Positions 1 through 5,566 of a stretch of 12,461 nucleotides of DNA are shown piece after piece. The DNA is taken from the NCBI GenBank assembly GCA_023450835.1, contig JAEXGM010000185.1:1-12461 (forward strand). Reading direction: 5' to 3'. Source of the stretch: Bacillota bacterium (lineage in GTDB: Bacteria > Bacillota > Clostridia > Lachnospirales > Lachnospiraceae). Each line of letters begins with the position of its first letter. The first letter of the stretch is position 1. Both the position numbers and the translations under genes were made by a program. The notes beneath the pieces are model-generated. The model saw nothing but the letters and a program-made list of their open reading frames with translations, ran no database searches and was not told the origin of the DNA.

Positions 1-140
1 AAACAGTTTTGGATTTATATTTGCATGATTATTCTTACCTTCAAATAGCAGACAAATTAAAGAAAGAACCAAAGTCAATTGATAATGCATTGCAACGGAT
101 TCGCTTAAAACTGAACACAGTTTTAAAGGAATTATATTAA
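1..140 (+). CDS. sigH: RNA polymerase sigma factor SigH, C-terminal end (partial)
   Basis: Open from the window edge (first full codon at base 3) to TAA at 138-140. The 45 visible residues are the end of sigma region 4, which contacts the -35 element. The stretch KSIDNALQRIRLKL is the SigH/Spo0H signature helix-turn-helix end. SigH directs transcription at the onset of sporulation and in stationary phase. The 5' part lies outside the window. In Firmicutes sigH usually precedes rpmG-secE-nusG; here it is followed by tRNA-Thr and then by foreign DNA, so insertion next to this core locus is likely. Confidence 0.88.
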   Translation, partial: TVLDLYLHDYSYLQIADKLKKEPKSIDNALQRIRLKLNTVLKELY

Positions 141-150
141 AAAAGTTAAT

Positions 151-223
151 GCCCCCGTAGCTCAGTCGGTAGAGCGTTACCTTGGTAAGGTAAAGGTCTC
201 GAGTTCAAGTCTCGTCGGGAGCT
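151..223 (+). tRNA. tRNA-Thr (anticodon GGT), integration site
   Basis: The cloverleaf can be drawn by eye: acceptor 151-157 with 216-222, D arm 160-175, anticodon stem 177-181/189-193 around loop TTGGTAA with anticodon GGT at 184-186, T loop TTCAAGT at 204-210, and T at 223 as discriminator. CCA is not encoded. The acceptor stem has one C-A mismatch at the third pair and the T stem has one T-T opposition, which is slightly unusual. Bases from 182 onward recur at 7044, so the 3' half is the attachment core and the left copy keeps a complete tRNA. Confidence 0.93.
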
Positions 224-256
224 TTCAAGAAAAGCTAGGAAAATCAAGGCTTAGAG
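182..256 (+). repeat. Left attachment repeat (attL core) within tRNA-Thr 3' half
   Basis: This 75-base stretch matches 7044-7118 except for one substitution (T212 versus A7074) and a one-base shift near 235-245. It covers the anticodon loop, the 3' half of the tRNA and about 33 bases of flank. This is the normal footprint of tyrosine-recombinase integration into a tRNA gene. The element between the copies is about 6.9 kb. Confidence 0.88.
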
Positions 257-276
257 CGAATAAGCAAAAGTTAAGA

Positions 277-300
277 CACTCAGAAATGAGTGCCTTTTTT
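277..300 (+). terminator. Terminator after tRNA-Thr
   Basis: Stem CACTCA/TGAGTG with a GAAA loop, followed by CC and six T. A copy with identical stem arms but loop ATAT stands at 7140-7163, so the duplicated att region includes this terminator. Confidence 0.85.
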
Positions 301-304
301 CATA

Positions 305-326
305 TTTGAGGACTATTTGGGGACTA
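305..326 (+). repeat. Tandem 11-mer, probable recombinase arm sites (left)
   Basis: TTTGAGGACTA (305-315) is followed directly by TTTGGGGACTA (316-326). The same 11-mer occurs three times near the other end of the element, in the same orientation. Direct repeats placed about 80-140 bases inside the cores fit integrase or excisionase arm sites of an attP. Function is inferred from position and repetition. Confidence 0.6.
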
Positions 327-347
327 GCGAGAAAAATTTTAAACTGC

Positions 348-647
348 CTATGCTTTCTGGGTTAATATATTATCCAAAATATCGGCAGCTGTTTCATCTG
401 ATTTCTTAAGGCTATGATGATCTTTTATAAAAAGTAATATTCCATCTTTTTCATCTCTAAGATAGTGCCATTTACGAGAAAGTTTGGTACGGCAATCATC
501 GGCGATATTCTGGAAATCCTCCTCTGTATAACTTAAAAGAAAAAATTCATTTTTTTCTATGACATGTTTCAGTGAGAAGTTTATAAGATTATTATACTTA
601 CTGAATAAATCAACAAGCCATTTTTTAACTTCGGGACTGTAAAGCAT
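348..647 (-). CDS. Hypothetical protein, 99 aa
   Basis: I do not recognise this protein. It starts at ATG 647, directly after an in-frame TAA, and ends next to the left arm repeats. The product is soluble, charged and helical in look, with several aromatic residues (KKWLVDLF near the N-terminus, RKWHYLRDEKDG near residue 60). The start overlaps the end of the upstream 70-aa frame by 23 bases in another frame, so it may be translationally coupled to it. No good Shine-Dalgarno is visible. The pair could be two halves of one gene split by a frameshift. It stands where an integrase gene often lies but shows no R-H-R-Y recombinase signature. Confidence 0.5.
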   Translation of the reverse strand: MLYSPEVKKWLVDLFSKYNNLINFSLKHVIEKNEFFLLSYTEEDFQNIADDCRTKLSRKWHYLRDEKDGILLFIKDHHSLKKSDETAADILDNILTQKA

Positions 648-837
648 TTACTCGTGAACTATACTTTTCTATTTTATCATTATTCATATATGCTTTAGCT
701 TTTTTTTCATGTTGAGTTAAATAATCATTAAAATATTCAAATACATAATTTACACATGTTCTAATATTTTTGGCACGTGAGTCTAAATCAAAATTTTTTA
801 AATTATCTTCTTTTTTTTCGGCATGCGATATATTCAT
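625..837 (-). CDS. Hypothetical protein, 70 aa, upstream partner of the 99-aa frame
   Basis: Lysine- and asparagine-rich helical protein with no recognised domain. The ATG at 837 is preceded directly by TAG and by no clear ribosome site, so the gene may be a remnant. A TATAAT lies upstream on the minus strand at about 917-922, with a TTGGCA at a short 15-base spacing, so any promoter is weak. It overlaps the start of the next frame by 23 bases. Either a small two-gene operon or a frameshifted single gene would explain the layout. Confidence 0.4.
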   Translation of the reverse strand: MNISHAEKKEDNLKNFDLDSRAKNIRTCVNYVFEYFNDYLTQHEKKAKAYMNNDKIEKYSSRVNALQSRS

Positions 838-1125
838 CTATGGTTAGCATATAATCCCAACTTTCAATTTATTTACTATCAGTATACTAGCCATCTAATC
901 TATTGGAAAGATAAATTTTATTATAAAGTTTATAAGGTGTTGCCAATATAGGAACGCCCAATAGAACACGAGTATGTATTAAAGAGATTAGAGAGTTGGA
1001 GTGCAGCGATCAATTTAATTAACACAATTTGCACTCTTGTCATGCAGGGATGTATCATACTACTACTGTACGTTCAGATATAACCATCCCATTTCCCCCG
1101 GCTCACGTACCAGGGGATTTTTCTG
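838..1125. other. Non-coding stretch with inverted repeats upstream of the KilA-N gene
   Basis: No convincing gene. GAGTGCA (999-1005) and TGCACTC (1030-1036) form a perfect 7-bp stem with a 24-base AT-rich loop. A second weak hairpin lies at about 1095-1117, with CCCC and GGGG arms followed by ATTTTTCT, and could end a short rightward transcript. Because BstA-type systems carry a DNA immunity element beside the gene, these repeats deserve notice, but no function is shown. Confidence 0.5.
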
Positions 1126-1154
1126 TTGTAATATTTATCCAATGGAAGTATAAT
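1126..1154 (+). promoter_or_regulatory. Promoter of the KilA-N gene
   Basis: TTGTAA (1126-1131), a 17-base spacer and TATAAT (1149-1154) lie 30 bases upstream of the start codon. The ribosome site AAGGAGG follows at about 1172-1178. Confidence 0.75.
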
Positions 1155-1183
1155 CTATTTACAATAATACTAAGGAGGTAAGC

Positions 1184-2008
1184 ATGGAAAATGTACAACT
1201 GCAATTGCAATTACAATCAGGTATCGTTGATAGACTGGCAGATAACGATATTATATCACAGCGAGTAACGGATGGTTATATCAATGCAACAGCAATGGGT
1301 AGATCGGCTGGTAAGAAAATTAATGACTATGGCAGACTCTCTACGACACAGGCCTTTCTACATGAACTATCGACCGATACGGGAATTCCCGTAACGGAAT
1401 TAGTACAGTCAGTTAGGGGTGGTGAAAGCCATCTACAAGGAACATGGGTTCATCCACAAGTTGCTATTAATCTTGCACAGTGGCTATCACCAAAATTTGC
1501 TGTCCTAGTTTCTAAATGGGTATTTGAATGGATGTCAGGTAATATGAAACAGCCTCAACTCCCATATCACCTAAAAAGATATTATGTAAATATGTCAAGC
1601 GTACCGTATGGTTATTTTTCTATGCTTAACGAAGTTATTCTATCTCTTATAGGACCATTAGAAGCCTTGGGCTATACAGTTATGCCTAATATACTTCCAG
1701 ATATATCGCTTGGCAGAACATTTTCTAAGCATTTACGTGAACTAGGTTATCCTGTAGATAACTATCCTAAGTATCCACATAAATATGAAGATGGTAGAGT
1801 ATTTGATGCAAGGGCATATCCAAATAATTTAATTGGTGAACTACGCCGTTTCTTTGTTGAGGAATGGTTGCGCGATAAGTCATATAAATATTTTTCCGAA
1901 AGAGATCCTAACGCCTTGCCCTATCTCAATAGATTCCTATCCCTTCCGAATTATCGTGAAGTTATGGGTTATGTTGAAATTAAAACTGATTCTACACCCA
2001 CATTTTAA
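1184..2008 (+). CDS. KilA-N domain protein with BstA-like C-terminal half (candidate abortive-infection protein)
   Basis: 274 aa from ATG 1184 with AAGGAGG six bases upstream. Residues about 20-118 are a KilA-N domain: DGYINATAM at 30-38 and HPQVAINLAQWLSPKFA at 90-106 are its typical motifs. KilA-N domains bind nucleic acid and are common in phage proteins. Residues about 127-255 form a second conserved-looking region (LNEVILSLIGPLEALGY, PDISLG, HKYEDGR, ERDPNALPYL). From memory this resembles the C-terminal part of BstA, the prophage-encoded protein that aborts infection by other phages and is silenced by a cognate DNA element, aba. The gene stands alone, with its own promoter and terminator, as cargo would. 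An antirepressor-type KilA-N protein is the main alternative. Confidence 0.8.
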   Translation: MENVQLQLQLQSGIVDRLADNDIISQRVTDGYINATAMGRSAGKKINDYGRLSTTQAFLHELSTDTGIPVTELVQSVRGGESHLQGTWVHPQVAINLAQWLSPKFAVLVSKWVFEWMSGNMKQPQLPYHLKRYYVNMSSVPYGYFSMLNEVILSLIGPLEALGYTVMPNILPDISLGRTFSKHLRELGYPVDNYPKYPHKYEDGRVFDARAYPNNLIGELRRFFVEEWLRDKSYKYFSERDPNALPYLNRFLSLPNYREVMGYVEIKTDSTPTF

Positions 2009-2017
2009 ATAAAAAAC

Positions 2018-2047
2018 ACCCCTCATTGTCAATTGACTTTGAGGGGT
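2018..2047. terminator. Bidirectional terminator after the KilA-N gene
   Basis: ACCCCTCA (2018-2025) pairs with TGAGGGGT (2040-2047). A-rich sequence precedes it and TTATATT follows, so it can act on both strands, best on the minus strand. Confidence 0.75.
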
Positions 2048-2302
2048 TATATTATCTATATCTTTGCCAATTCCTTAACCGTATTTACGCCAGGAAAAAG
2101 TTGGGGTTACTTATGATTTAATGTATTTTACGGAAGCATAGTGTCTATTATTGTTGATTTACATTTATTGATATGGAAAGATATGTAATATAATTTCACA
2201 GATATATGTAGAAAAAAAGTATTTTTAGAACTTAAACCAGCTACAGATACATCTTACAATTGGAAAAATTAATATGAGTTGAAAACGGAAAGGAGCGTAT
2301 AT
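2048..2302. other. AT-rich intergenic region before the small DNA-binding genes
   Basis: No gene supported. A possible rightward -10 (TATAAT near 2189-2194) has only a TTGATA at 15 bases upstream, so the promoter of the next three genes is uncertain. Confidence 0.4.
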
Positions 2303-2491
2303 GTGAAAAATGGAAGATTATCGGTTGAAGAAGCAGCCAAACTAATGGGGGCCAGCGCCCAATTTATTAGAATAGGTTTACAGCAGAGTGTGTTTCCGTG
2401 GGGCTATGCAGTAAAAACAAGCAGCCATTATACATATTTTATCATTGAAAAAAAGTTTGAAGAATATACAGGAATACAACTAAAGGAGTAA
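2303..2491 (+). CDS. Small excisionase/MerR-like helix-turn-helix protein, 62 aa
   Basis: I chose GTG 2303 because AAAGGAG stands seven bases upstream; a longer frame from TTG 2279 has no ribosome site. The sequence RLSVEEAAKLMGASAQFIRIGLQQ is a short winged-helix DNA-binding motif, followed by VFPWGYAVKTSSHYTYFI and FEEYTGI, a pattern familiar from small clostridial phage and plasmid proteins. Such proteins act as excisionases or local regulators. It is the first of three small DNA-binding genes in a row. If it is an excisionase for this element, its partner integrase is absent from the window. Confidence 0.7.
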   Translation: MKNGRLSVEEAAKLMGASAQFIRIGLQQSVFPWGYAVKTSSHYTYFIIEKKFEEYTGIQLKE

Positions 2492-2495
2492 TGAA

Positions 2496-2696
2496 ATGGT
2501 TATAAGACACTCAGCGCTACGAGCAGATGAACTAAAAGTGCTTATTGCAACAGTAAAAATAAAATATAAACTGACTAATGCTCAGTTGGCAAAAAAGATT
2601 GAAACGCCACTTGGGACATTTAATTATTGGAAATCGCATATTGAAAAATTTCCAGTAGGGAAAGTATGGTTATTGGAAGCATTGTTAGAAAGGTAA
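2496..2696 (+). CDS. Small XRE-like DNA-binding protein, 66 aa
   Basis: ATG 2496 lies four bases after the previous stop, and the ribosome site AAAGGAG is inside the end of the previous gene, so the two are co-translated. Residues about 18-50 (KIKYKLTNAQLAKKIETPLGTFNYWKS in outline) form a helix-turn-helix of the XRE type: start of helix 2 at LTNAQLAKKI and recognition helix at LGTFNYWK. Likely a regulator of the element. Its exact role cannot be read from the sequence. Confidence 0.65.
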   Translation: MVIRHSALRADELKVLIATVKIKYKLTNAQLAKKIETPLGTFNYWKSHIEKFPVGKVWLLEALLER

Positions 2697-2760
2697 CACA
2701 TATTGATAACTTGGTTTTAGCAAAAGCCTGTTGATTCGTAAAATATAAAGGGGGGATTGT

Positions 2761-2964
2761 ATGCAACTACAATATCCAAAACCGTTCATGTCAATTAGTG
2801 ATTTAACTGAAATGGGGTTGCCAAGAGAATATTTGAGAAGATTATCAAGAGTAGCCGATGCGCCGATAATACGAACATCTGGACGGGGTAAAATACTCTT
2901 TATTACTGCTGACTTAAATAATTTCATGAAAAAGTATCTGAAAGGGAAAAAAATATTCGCTTAG
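2761..2964 (+). CDS. Small excisionase-like DNA-binding protein, 67 aa
   Basis: ATG 2761 follows a strong ribosome site, AAGGGGGG, five bases upstream. The segment FMSISDLTEMGLPREYLRRLSR is a putative winged helix, and GRGKILFITADLNNFMKKYL resembles the wing and last helix of AlpA/Xis-type proteins. It basically repeats the fold of the protein at 2303 with little sequence identity. Likely a recombination directionality factor or regulator. It ends with a basic tail (KGKKIFA). Confidence 0.6.
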   Translation: MQLQYPKPFMSISDLTEMGLPREYLRRLSRVADAPIIRTSGRGKILFITADLNNFMKKYLKGKKIFA

Positions 2965-3041
2965 GAGATATCGATAAAAGCTCATTACATGGAATAAGCA
3001 ATATAATATCAAGTACCAACTTTTCTTTAATGGTTGAGCAG

Positions 3042-3120
3042 GTGTCACGTAGCCGATGCTAAGACGAGGTTTAAATAAACCGTCTTTCATGGAATTCTTA
3101 ACACATTTTACACGTGACAC
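3042..3120. ncRNA. Highly paired region, possible structured RNA
   Basis: GTGTCACGT (3042-3050) pairs perfectly with ACGTGACAC (3112-3120). Inside is a second hairpin: AAGAC (3061-3065) with GTCTT (3082-3086), and GGTTT (3068-3072) with AAACC (3077-3081) around an AAAT loop. AGCC at 3051-3054 could also pair with GGCT at 3121-3124 as a pseudoknot. No promoter is evident directly upstream. This may be a small RNA, an mRNA 3' structure or a DNA site. Confidence 0.4.
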
Positions 3121-3157
3121 GGCTTTGGGGTGGCCTACATAAAAATAAGCTTTGTAT

Positions 3158-3183
3158 AAAGCATCCTTCGGGGTGCTTTCTTA
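3158..3183 (+). terminator. UUCG-tetraloop terminator, copy 1
   Basis: Stem AAAGCATCC/GGGTGCTTT closed by a very stable C(TTCG)G loop, followed by a short, C-interrupted T-run. The same hairpin recurs at 4976-4997, so the two copies bracket the Kiwa-like genes. Confidence 0.8.
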
Positions 3184-3208
3184 TTGAGAAATTATACCGA
3201 TAGTCCTA

Positions 3209-3237
3209 TTGACAAACAGAACAAATGTTCGTATAAT
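3209..3237 (+). promoter_or_regulatory. Promoter with LexA-type operator, upstream of kwaB-like gene
   Basis: TTGACA (3209-3214), a 17-base spacer and TATAAT (3232-3237) are consensus. The spacer carries GAACAAATGTTC (3219-3230) followed by G, matching the Gram-positive LexA box GAAC-N4-GTTC. A repressor bound there would cover both promoter elements, which predicts SOS induction. Confidence 0.7.
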
Positions 3238-3287
3238 TGGTATATTAACATTTCTTTGCATTGATTGTCATATTTTACCCTTTTATA

Positions 3288-3316
3288 TTGAAACATGCAT
3301 TATTTGGATGTATAAT
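3288..3316 (+). promoter_or_regulatory. Second, proximal promoter of the kwaB-like gene
   Basis: TTGAAA (3288-3293), 17 bases, TATAAT (3311-3316). It would give a leader of about 26 bases carrying AAGGGAG (3334-3340), eight bases before ATG 3349. It has no LexA-type box, so basal expression independent of DNA damage is likely. Confidence 0.7.
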
Positions 3317-3348
3317 GCTGGTAATATAACTATAAGGGAGAGATAAAT

Positions 3349-4350
3349 ATGGGTAATGATGCAGTTGAAAAAAATGTGCCAATTGAAAAAAAGATTGCTT
3401 ATGACATTGAAAAATTACGTCTTATAATGGATTATTTTATTAGTAATTTTGATGATGTACAGGTTGATACCATGTTTGTCAAAAAGACACATAGTACGAA
3501 AGAAAAGTATAAGACTTATATGTTTGAATGTTCAAAGGATTCAATTAAGCAAGCGGTTTTAGGTACGATTGAAAATATTTCAAGTATTATGGCAATAAGG
3601 ATTATAGATAAATATGATTTAGAGGTTTCATTAGATGATACAATACAGACCATTGAAAAAGAAAAAGTTGTTAATGGAGAGAAGGTATTGTCTAAAATAA
3701 CGTTAGATTATAGGGATGATAATACACTAAATGAGAATGTAGATTTTGATAAACTAGATTTTCTTATTATGCAAATAAGCCCTAAAATTAAGAATATACC
3801 TAAAATTACTATTCTAAAAAAGTATTTACGCCCAGCGAGTAAATATAAAAATTCAGTAAGAGGTACTTTGAATGGTAAGGAATATAAGCCACTAAACAAA
3901 AAAATATTAACTATCGGCGATAATGTGGATGCTATCTTAATTGATGACTATTATTATATTACTAATAGAAATAATTTTAATTCTATGTTGGAATTTAAAG
4001 ATGTCTATCACAATATAATTAATGATAAAACAAAAGAAATAGTTGACTCACAATTATTTGATAACCCAATAGGTTTTATTGATGATTGTAAAAATAATGG
4101 TCGTTACTTACCCAGGCTTGCCAAGGCAATCTTAGCAGAAGGTTTTAAAAATGTAAAAACTTATCATGGTAATTTGCCAGGATTAATAAGTAAACACAAA
4201 TTAAAATTAAATATTACAAGCAAGGGTGAAATTATTTATGATAAAGAAAATGTTAATGAAATATTAAATCTTTTGCTGCAACATTATGTGACAAGTGATT
4301 TAACTTCAAAGTCAATGATAGCTAAAGCGATAGAAAAATATAACGAATAG
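3349..4350 (+). CDS. kwaB: Kiwa system protein KwaB-like (DUF4868)
   Basis: 333 aa, close to the usual length of KwaB (about 310-320). Soluble, with no membrane segment. The segment at 185-225 (KKILTIGDNVDAILIDDYYYI, then NRNNFNSMLEFKDVY) and the later FDNPIGFIDD and GRYLPRLAKAI (237-261) match the pattern I know for DUF4868. In published Kiwa systems KwaB binds DNA and, with the membrane sensor KwaA, blocks phage replication and late transcription. Here kwaB comes first and the kwaA-like gene follows, the reverse of the E. coli order. Two promoters precede it, one with a LexA-type box. The family call is from sequence pattern alone; the membrane partner next door makes it much stronger. Confidence 0.78.
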   Translation: MGNDAVEKNVPIEKKIAYDIEKLRLIMDYFISNFDDVQVDTMFVKKTHSTKEKYKTYMFECSKDSIKQAVLGTIENISSIMAIRIIDKYDLEVSLDDTIQTIEKEKVVNGEKVLSKITLDYRDDNTLNENVDFDKLDFLIMQISPKIKNIPKITILKKYLRPASKYKNSVRGTLNGKEYKPLNKKILTIGDNVDAILIDDYYYITNRNNFNSMLEFKDVYHNIINDKTKEIVDSQLFDNPIGFIDDCKNNGRYLPRLAKAILAEGFKNVKTYHGNLPGLISKHKLKLNITSKGEIIYDKENVNEILNLLLQHYVTSDLTSKSMIAKAIEKYNE

Positions 4351-4362
4351 AGAGTGATTAAT

Positions 4363-4977
4363 ATGTGGAACAAAACAATGTTATTTATTTCGTCATATAT
4401 ACCTCTTTATATCCTGATGATTCTTAAAAATATTTTTGAGAGGATAACAGTAGGTGGGAGATTTGCAAGCCTTAGTAAAAAGATAAACAAGGGCACGTTC
4501 TTTGATGAAATAAATGATTATGCTATTGTTGTTTTATTTATGTTATGTATTGGGTCACTTATTTACCTTATAGCTAAGGTTAAAAATACTAAGGGAGAAA
4601 AAGATTATATAATAAAAGAAATGACAGATGAAACAAGTAACTACTACTTTAACTACATTTCAATTTATTTATTATCTTGTCTTGGTTTGTCATTGAATAA
4701 TATAACTGATAATTTTGTATTTGTATTTGTAATGTTTATTGTAGGGTATATATATATCAGTAATAATATGATATATATGAATCCAACGCTTAATTTTTTA
4801 GGGTATAAAGTTTACGATGTTATTTTAGATTCAGTAAATACAAATGACAAGAGTTTACAAAGTATCATTATTATAAGCAAAAAAGTTCGCATTAAAGTTA
4901 ATGATAAGGTGAAGGCAACGGGCAAATCAGGATTTATTTTTGCAAGTGAGAAGTTGCAAGATGATACAGCAGATTAA
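4363..4977 (+). CDS. kwaA: Kiwa system membrane protein KwaA-like
   Basis: I prefer ATG 4363 (204 aa), with GAGAG eight bases upstream, over GTG 4354. It begins 13 bases after the kwaB-like stop, as one operon. Four hydrophobic segments are visible at about 5-24, 53-73, 96-112 and 117-135, followed by a cytoplasmic tail. The motif YMNPTLNFLGYKVYD (about 138-152), just after the last segment, is typical of KwaA as I remember it. KwaA senses phage attachment or entry at the inner membrane and works with KwaB. The TAA stop (4975-4977) overlaps the stem of the following terminator. Another four-helix membrane effector is possible if the DUF4868 call is wrong. Confidence 0.75.
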   Translation: MWNKTMLFISSYIPLYILMILKNIFERITVGGRFASLSKKINKGTFFDEINDYAIVVLFMLCIGSLIYLIAKVKNTKGEKDYIIKEMTDETSNYYFNYISIYLLSCLGLSLNNITDNFVFVFVMFIVGYIYISNNMIYMNPTLNFLGYKVYDVILDSVNTNDKSLQSIIIISKKVRIKVNDKVKATGKSGFIFASEKLQDDTAD

Positions 4978-5000
4978 AGCATCCTTCGGGGTGCTTTTCT
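4976..5000 (+). terminator. UUCG-tetraloop terminator, copy 2, after kwaA-like gene
   Basis: Stem AAAGCATCC/GGGTGCTTT with a TTCG loop, followed by TTTCT. The hairpin is identical to 3158-3179. It overlaps the stop codon of the kwaA-like gene. Confidence 0.85.
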
Positions 5001-5029
5001 TTGACAAAATGTAATTATGTGGATATAAT
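5001..5029 (+). promoter_or_regulatory. Promoter of the small toxin mRNA
   Basis: TTGACA (5001-5006), 17 bases, TATAAT (5024-5029): a full consensus promoter. The predicted start at about 5036 coincides with the 5' arm of a 10-bp long-range inverted repeat. Confidence 0.85.
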
Positions 5030-5067
5030 ACAAATGTAGGCTACCACTCAAAAAAGGGGGTAGTCAC

Positions 5068-5166
5068 ATGGTGACGAATATTGATATTCAACAAATCTAC
5101 TATATTGTCATGATTATTTATACTTTATGTAAAATAATACATAACGTTATAAATAAAAGCAAATAG
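5068..5166 (+). CDS. Small hydrophobic peptide, 32 aa, candidate type I toxin
   Basis: Residues 11-25 (IYYIVMIIYTLCKII) form one membrane-spanning helix, followed by a basic tail (NKSK). This is the layout of Fst/TxpA/BsrG/Hol_Tox-type toxins, though I cannot assign a family. The strong ribosome site GGGGG is seven bases before ATG 5068, but CTACC at 5041-5045 can pair with GGTAG just there and hide it. The mRNA start arm GTAGGCTACC (5036-5045) also pairs perfectly with 5280-5289, joining the two ends of the mRNA. A convergent minus-strand RNA covers the 3' untranslated part. Peptides of this class disturb the cell membrane. Confidence 0.6.
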   Translation: MVTNIDIQQIYYIVMIIYTLCKIIHNVINKSK

Positions 5167-5250
5167 TAGAAAACCAGGGTATATCGTTACCCCTGTCCTT
5201 TCGTTTACGAAAAGGACAGCATCAGTGATAGGGATGCAGTGATTATATCA
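5165..5250 (-). ncRNA. Predicted antisense RNA (antitoxin), convergent to the 32-aa peptide
   Basis: On the minus strand, TGATATAAT (5242-5250) is a perfect extended -10; no good -35 is visible, which extended -10 promoters tolerate. The RNA would start near 5235 and run through hairpin 5193-5219 (CTGTCCTTTCG paired with CGAAAAGGACAG). It would then reach hairpin 5174-5195, which is followed on the minus strand by GTTTTCT as terminator. Its whole length is complementary to the 3' untranslated region of the toxin mRNA. Confidence 0.5.
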
Positions 5251-5317
5251 TTGCAATTTGCTATGCTGACGCTAAAATAGGTAGCCTACTTTAAACATGA
5301 ATGGAGATGAGTTTTGA

Positions 5318-5398
5318 ATGTCATTAACAGATAACCAGGTGAATAACAATAATGTTTTTACCAATACTATTTACTGTAATATGATAAAAAATAAGTAA
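5318..5398 (+). CDS. Short peptide, 26 aa, unknown
   Basis: ATG 5318 with GGAGATGAG about ten bases upstream. The peptide is polar and asparagine-rich (DNQVNNNNVF) with no membrane segment. Its TAA overlaps the ribosome site of the next peptide, so the two are probably coupled. I do not recognise it. The bases around its start (ATGGAGAT, then TGTCATTAACAG) recur imperfectly at 7286-7313, where no intact frame exists. Confidence 0.4.
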   Translation: MSLTDNQVNNNNVFTNTIYCNMIKNK

Positions 5399-5408
5399 GG
5401 AGGTGCCG

Positions 5409-5477
5409 ATGGTCATGAAATTAACACTTAAAATATCTAAATTGACAATTTCTATTGTAATCGGGTTGAGCCGATAA
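5409..5477 (+). CDS. Short peptide, 22 aa, unknown
   Basis: A near-perfect ribosome site, AAGGAGGT (5397-5404), stands before ATG 5409 and ATG 5415; either could start. The peptide MVMKLTLKISKLTISIVIGL-SR alternates basic and beta-branched residues, suggesting an amphipathic strand rather than a membrane helix. The coding end lies in hairpin TTGAGC (5466-5471)/GCTCAA (5478-5483), followed by a second hairpin, CCAAAGCT/AGCTTTGG. I cannot name a function. Strong translation signals and tight RNA structure argue it is expressed. Confidence 0.45.
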   Translation: MVMKLTLKISKLTISIVIGLSR

Positions 5478-5513
5478 AGCTCAACTGCTTCCAAAGCTGA
5501 ATTGTAGCTTTGG
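5466..5513 (+). ncRNA. Two adjacent hairpins at the end of the 22-aa peptide
   Basis: TTGAGC/GCTCAA closes a seven-base loop (5466-5483), and CCAAAGCT/AGCTTTGG closes a seven-base loop just downstream (about 5491-5513). No T-run follows, so these are not simple terminators. They may stabilise the mRNA or be targets of a small RNA. Confidence 0.45.
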
Positions 5514-5566
5514 CGGTACACCTAAGTTAGTAAAAACTAAACATAACAAAATAATATTAAACACAT

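Larger units (their letters stand above)
5036..5289 (+). promoter_or_regulatory. Long-range 10-bp inverted repeat joining toxin mRNA ends
   Basis: GTAGGCTACC at 5036-5045 is the exact reverse complement of GGTAGCCTAC at 5280-5289. End-to-end pairing that keeps the full-length mRNA untranslated is known for hok, AapA and related type I toxins. The mRNA would be about 255 nt. Confidence 0.6.

Noticed and set aside
2685..3120. Two minus-strand open frames (2685-2927 and 2914-3120)
   Set aside because: The first lies opposite the 67-aa DNA-binding gene. The second covers the paired region 3042-3120 and the end of that gene. Neither has a ribosome site.
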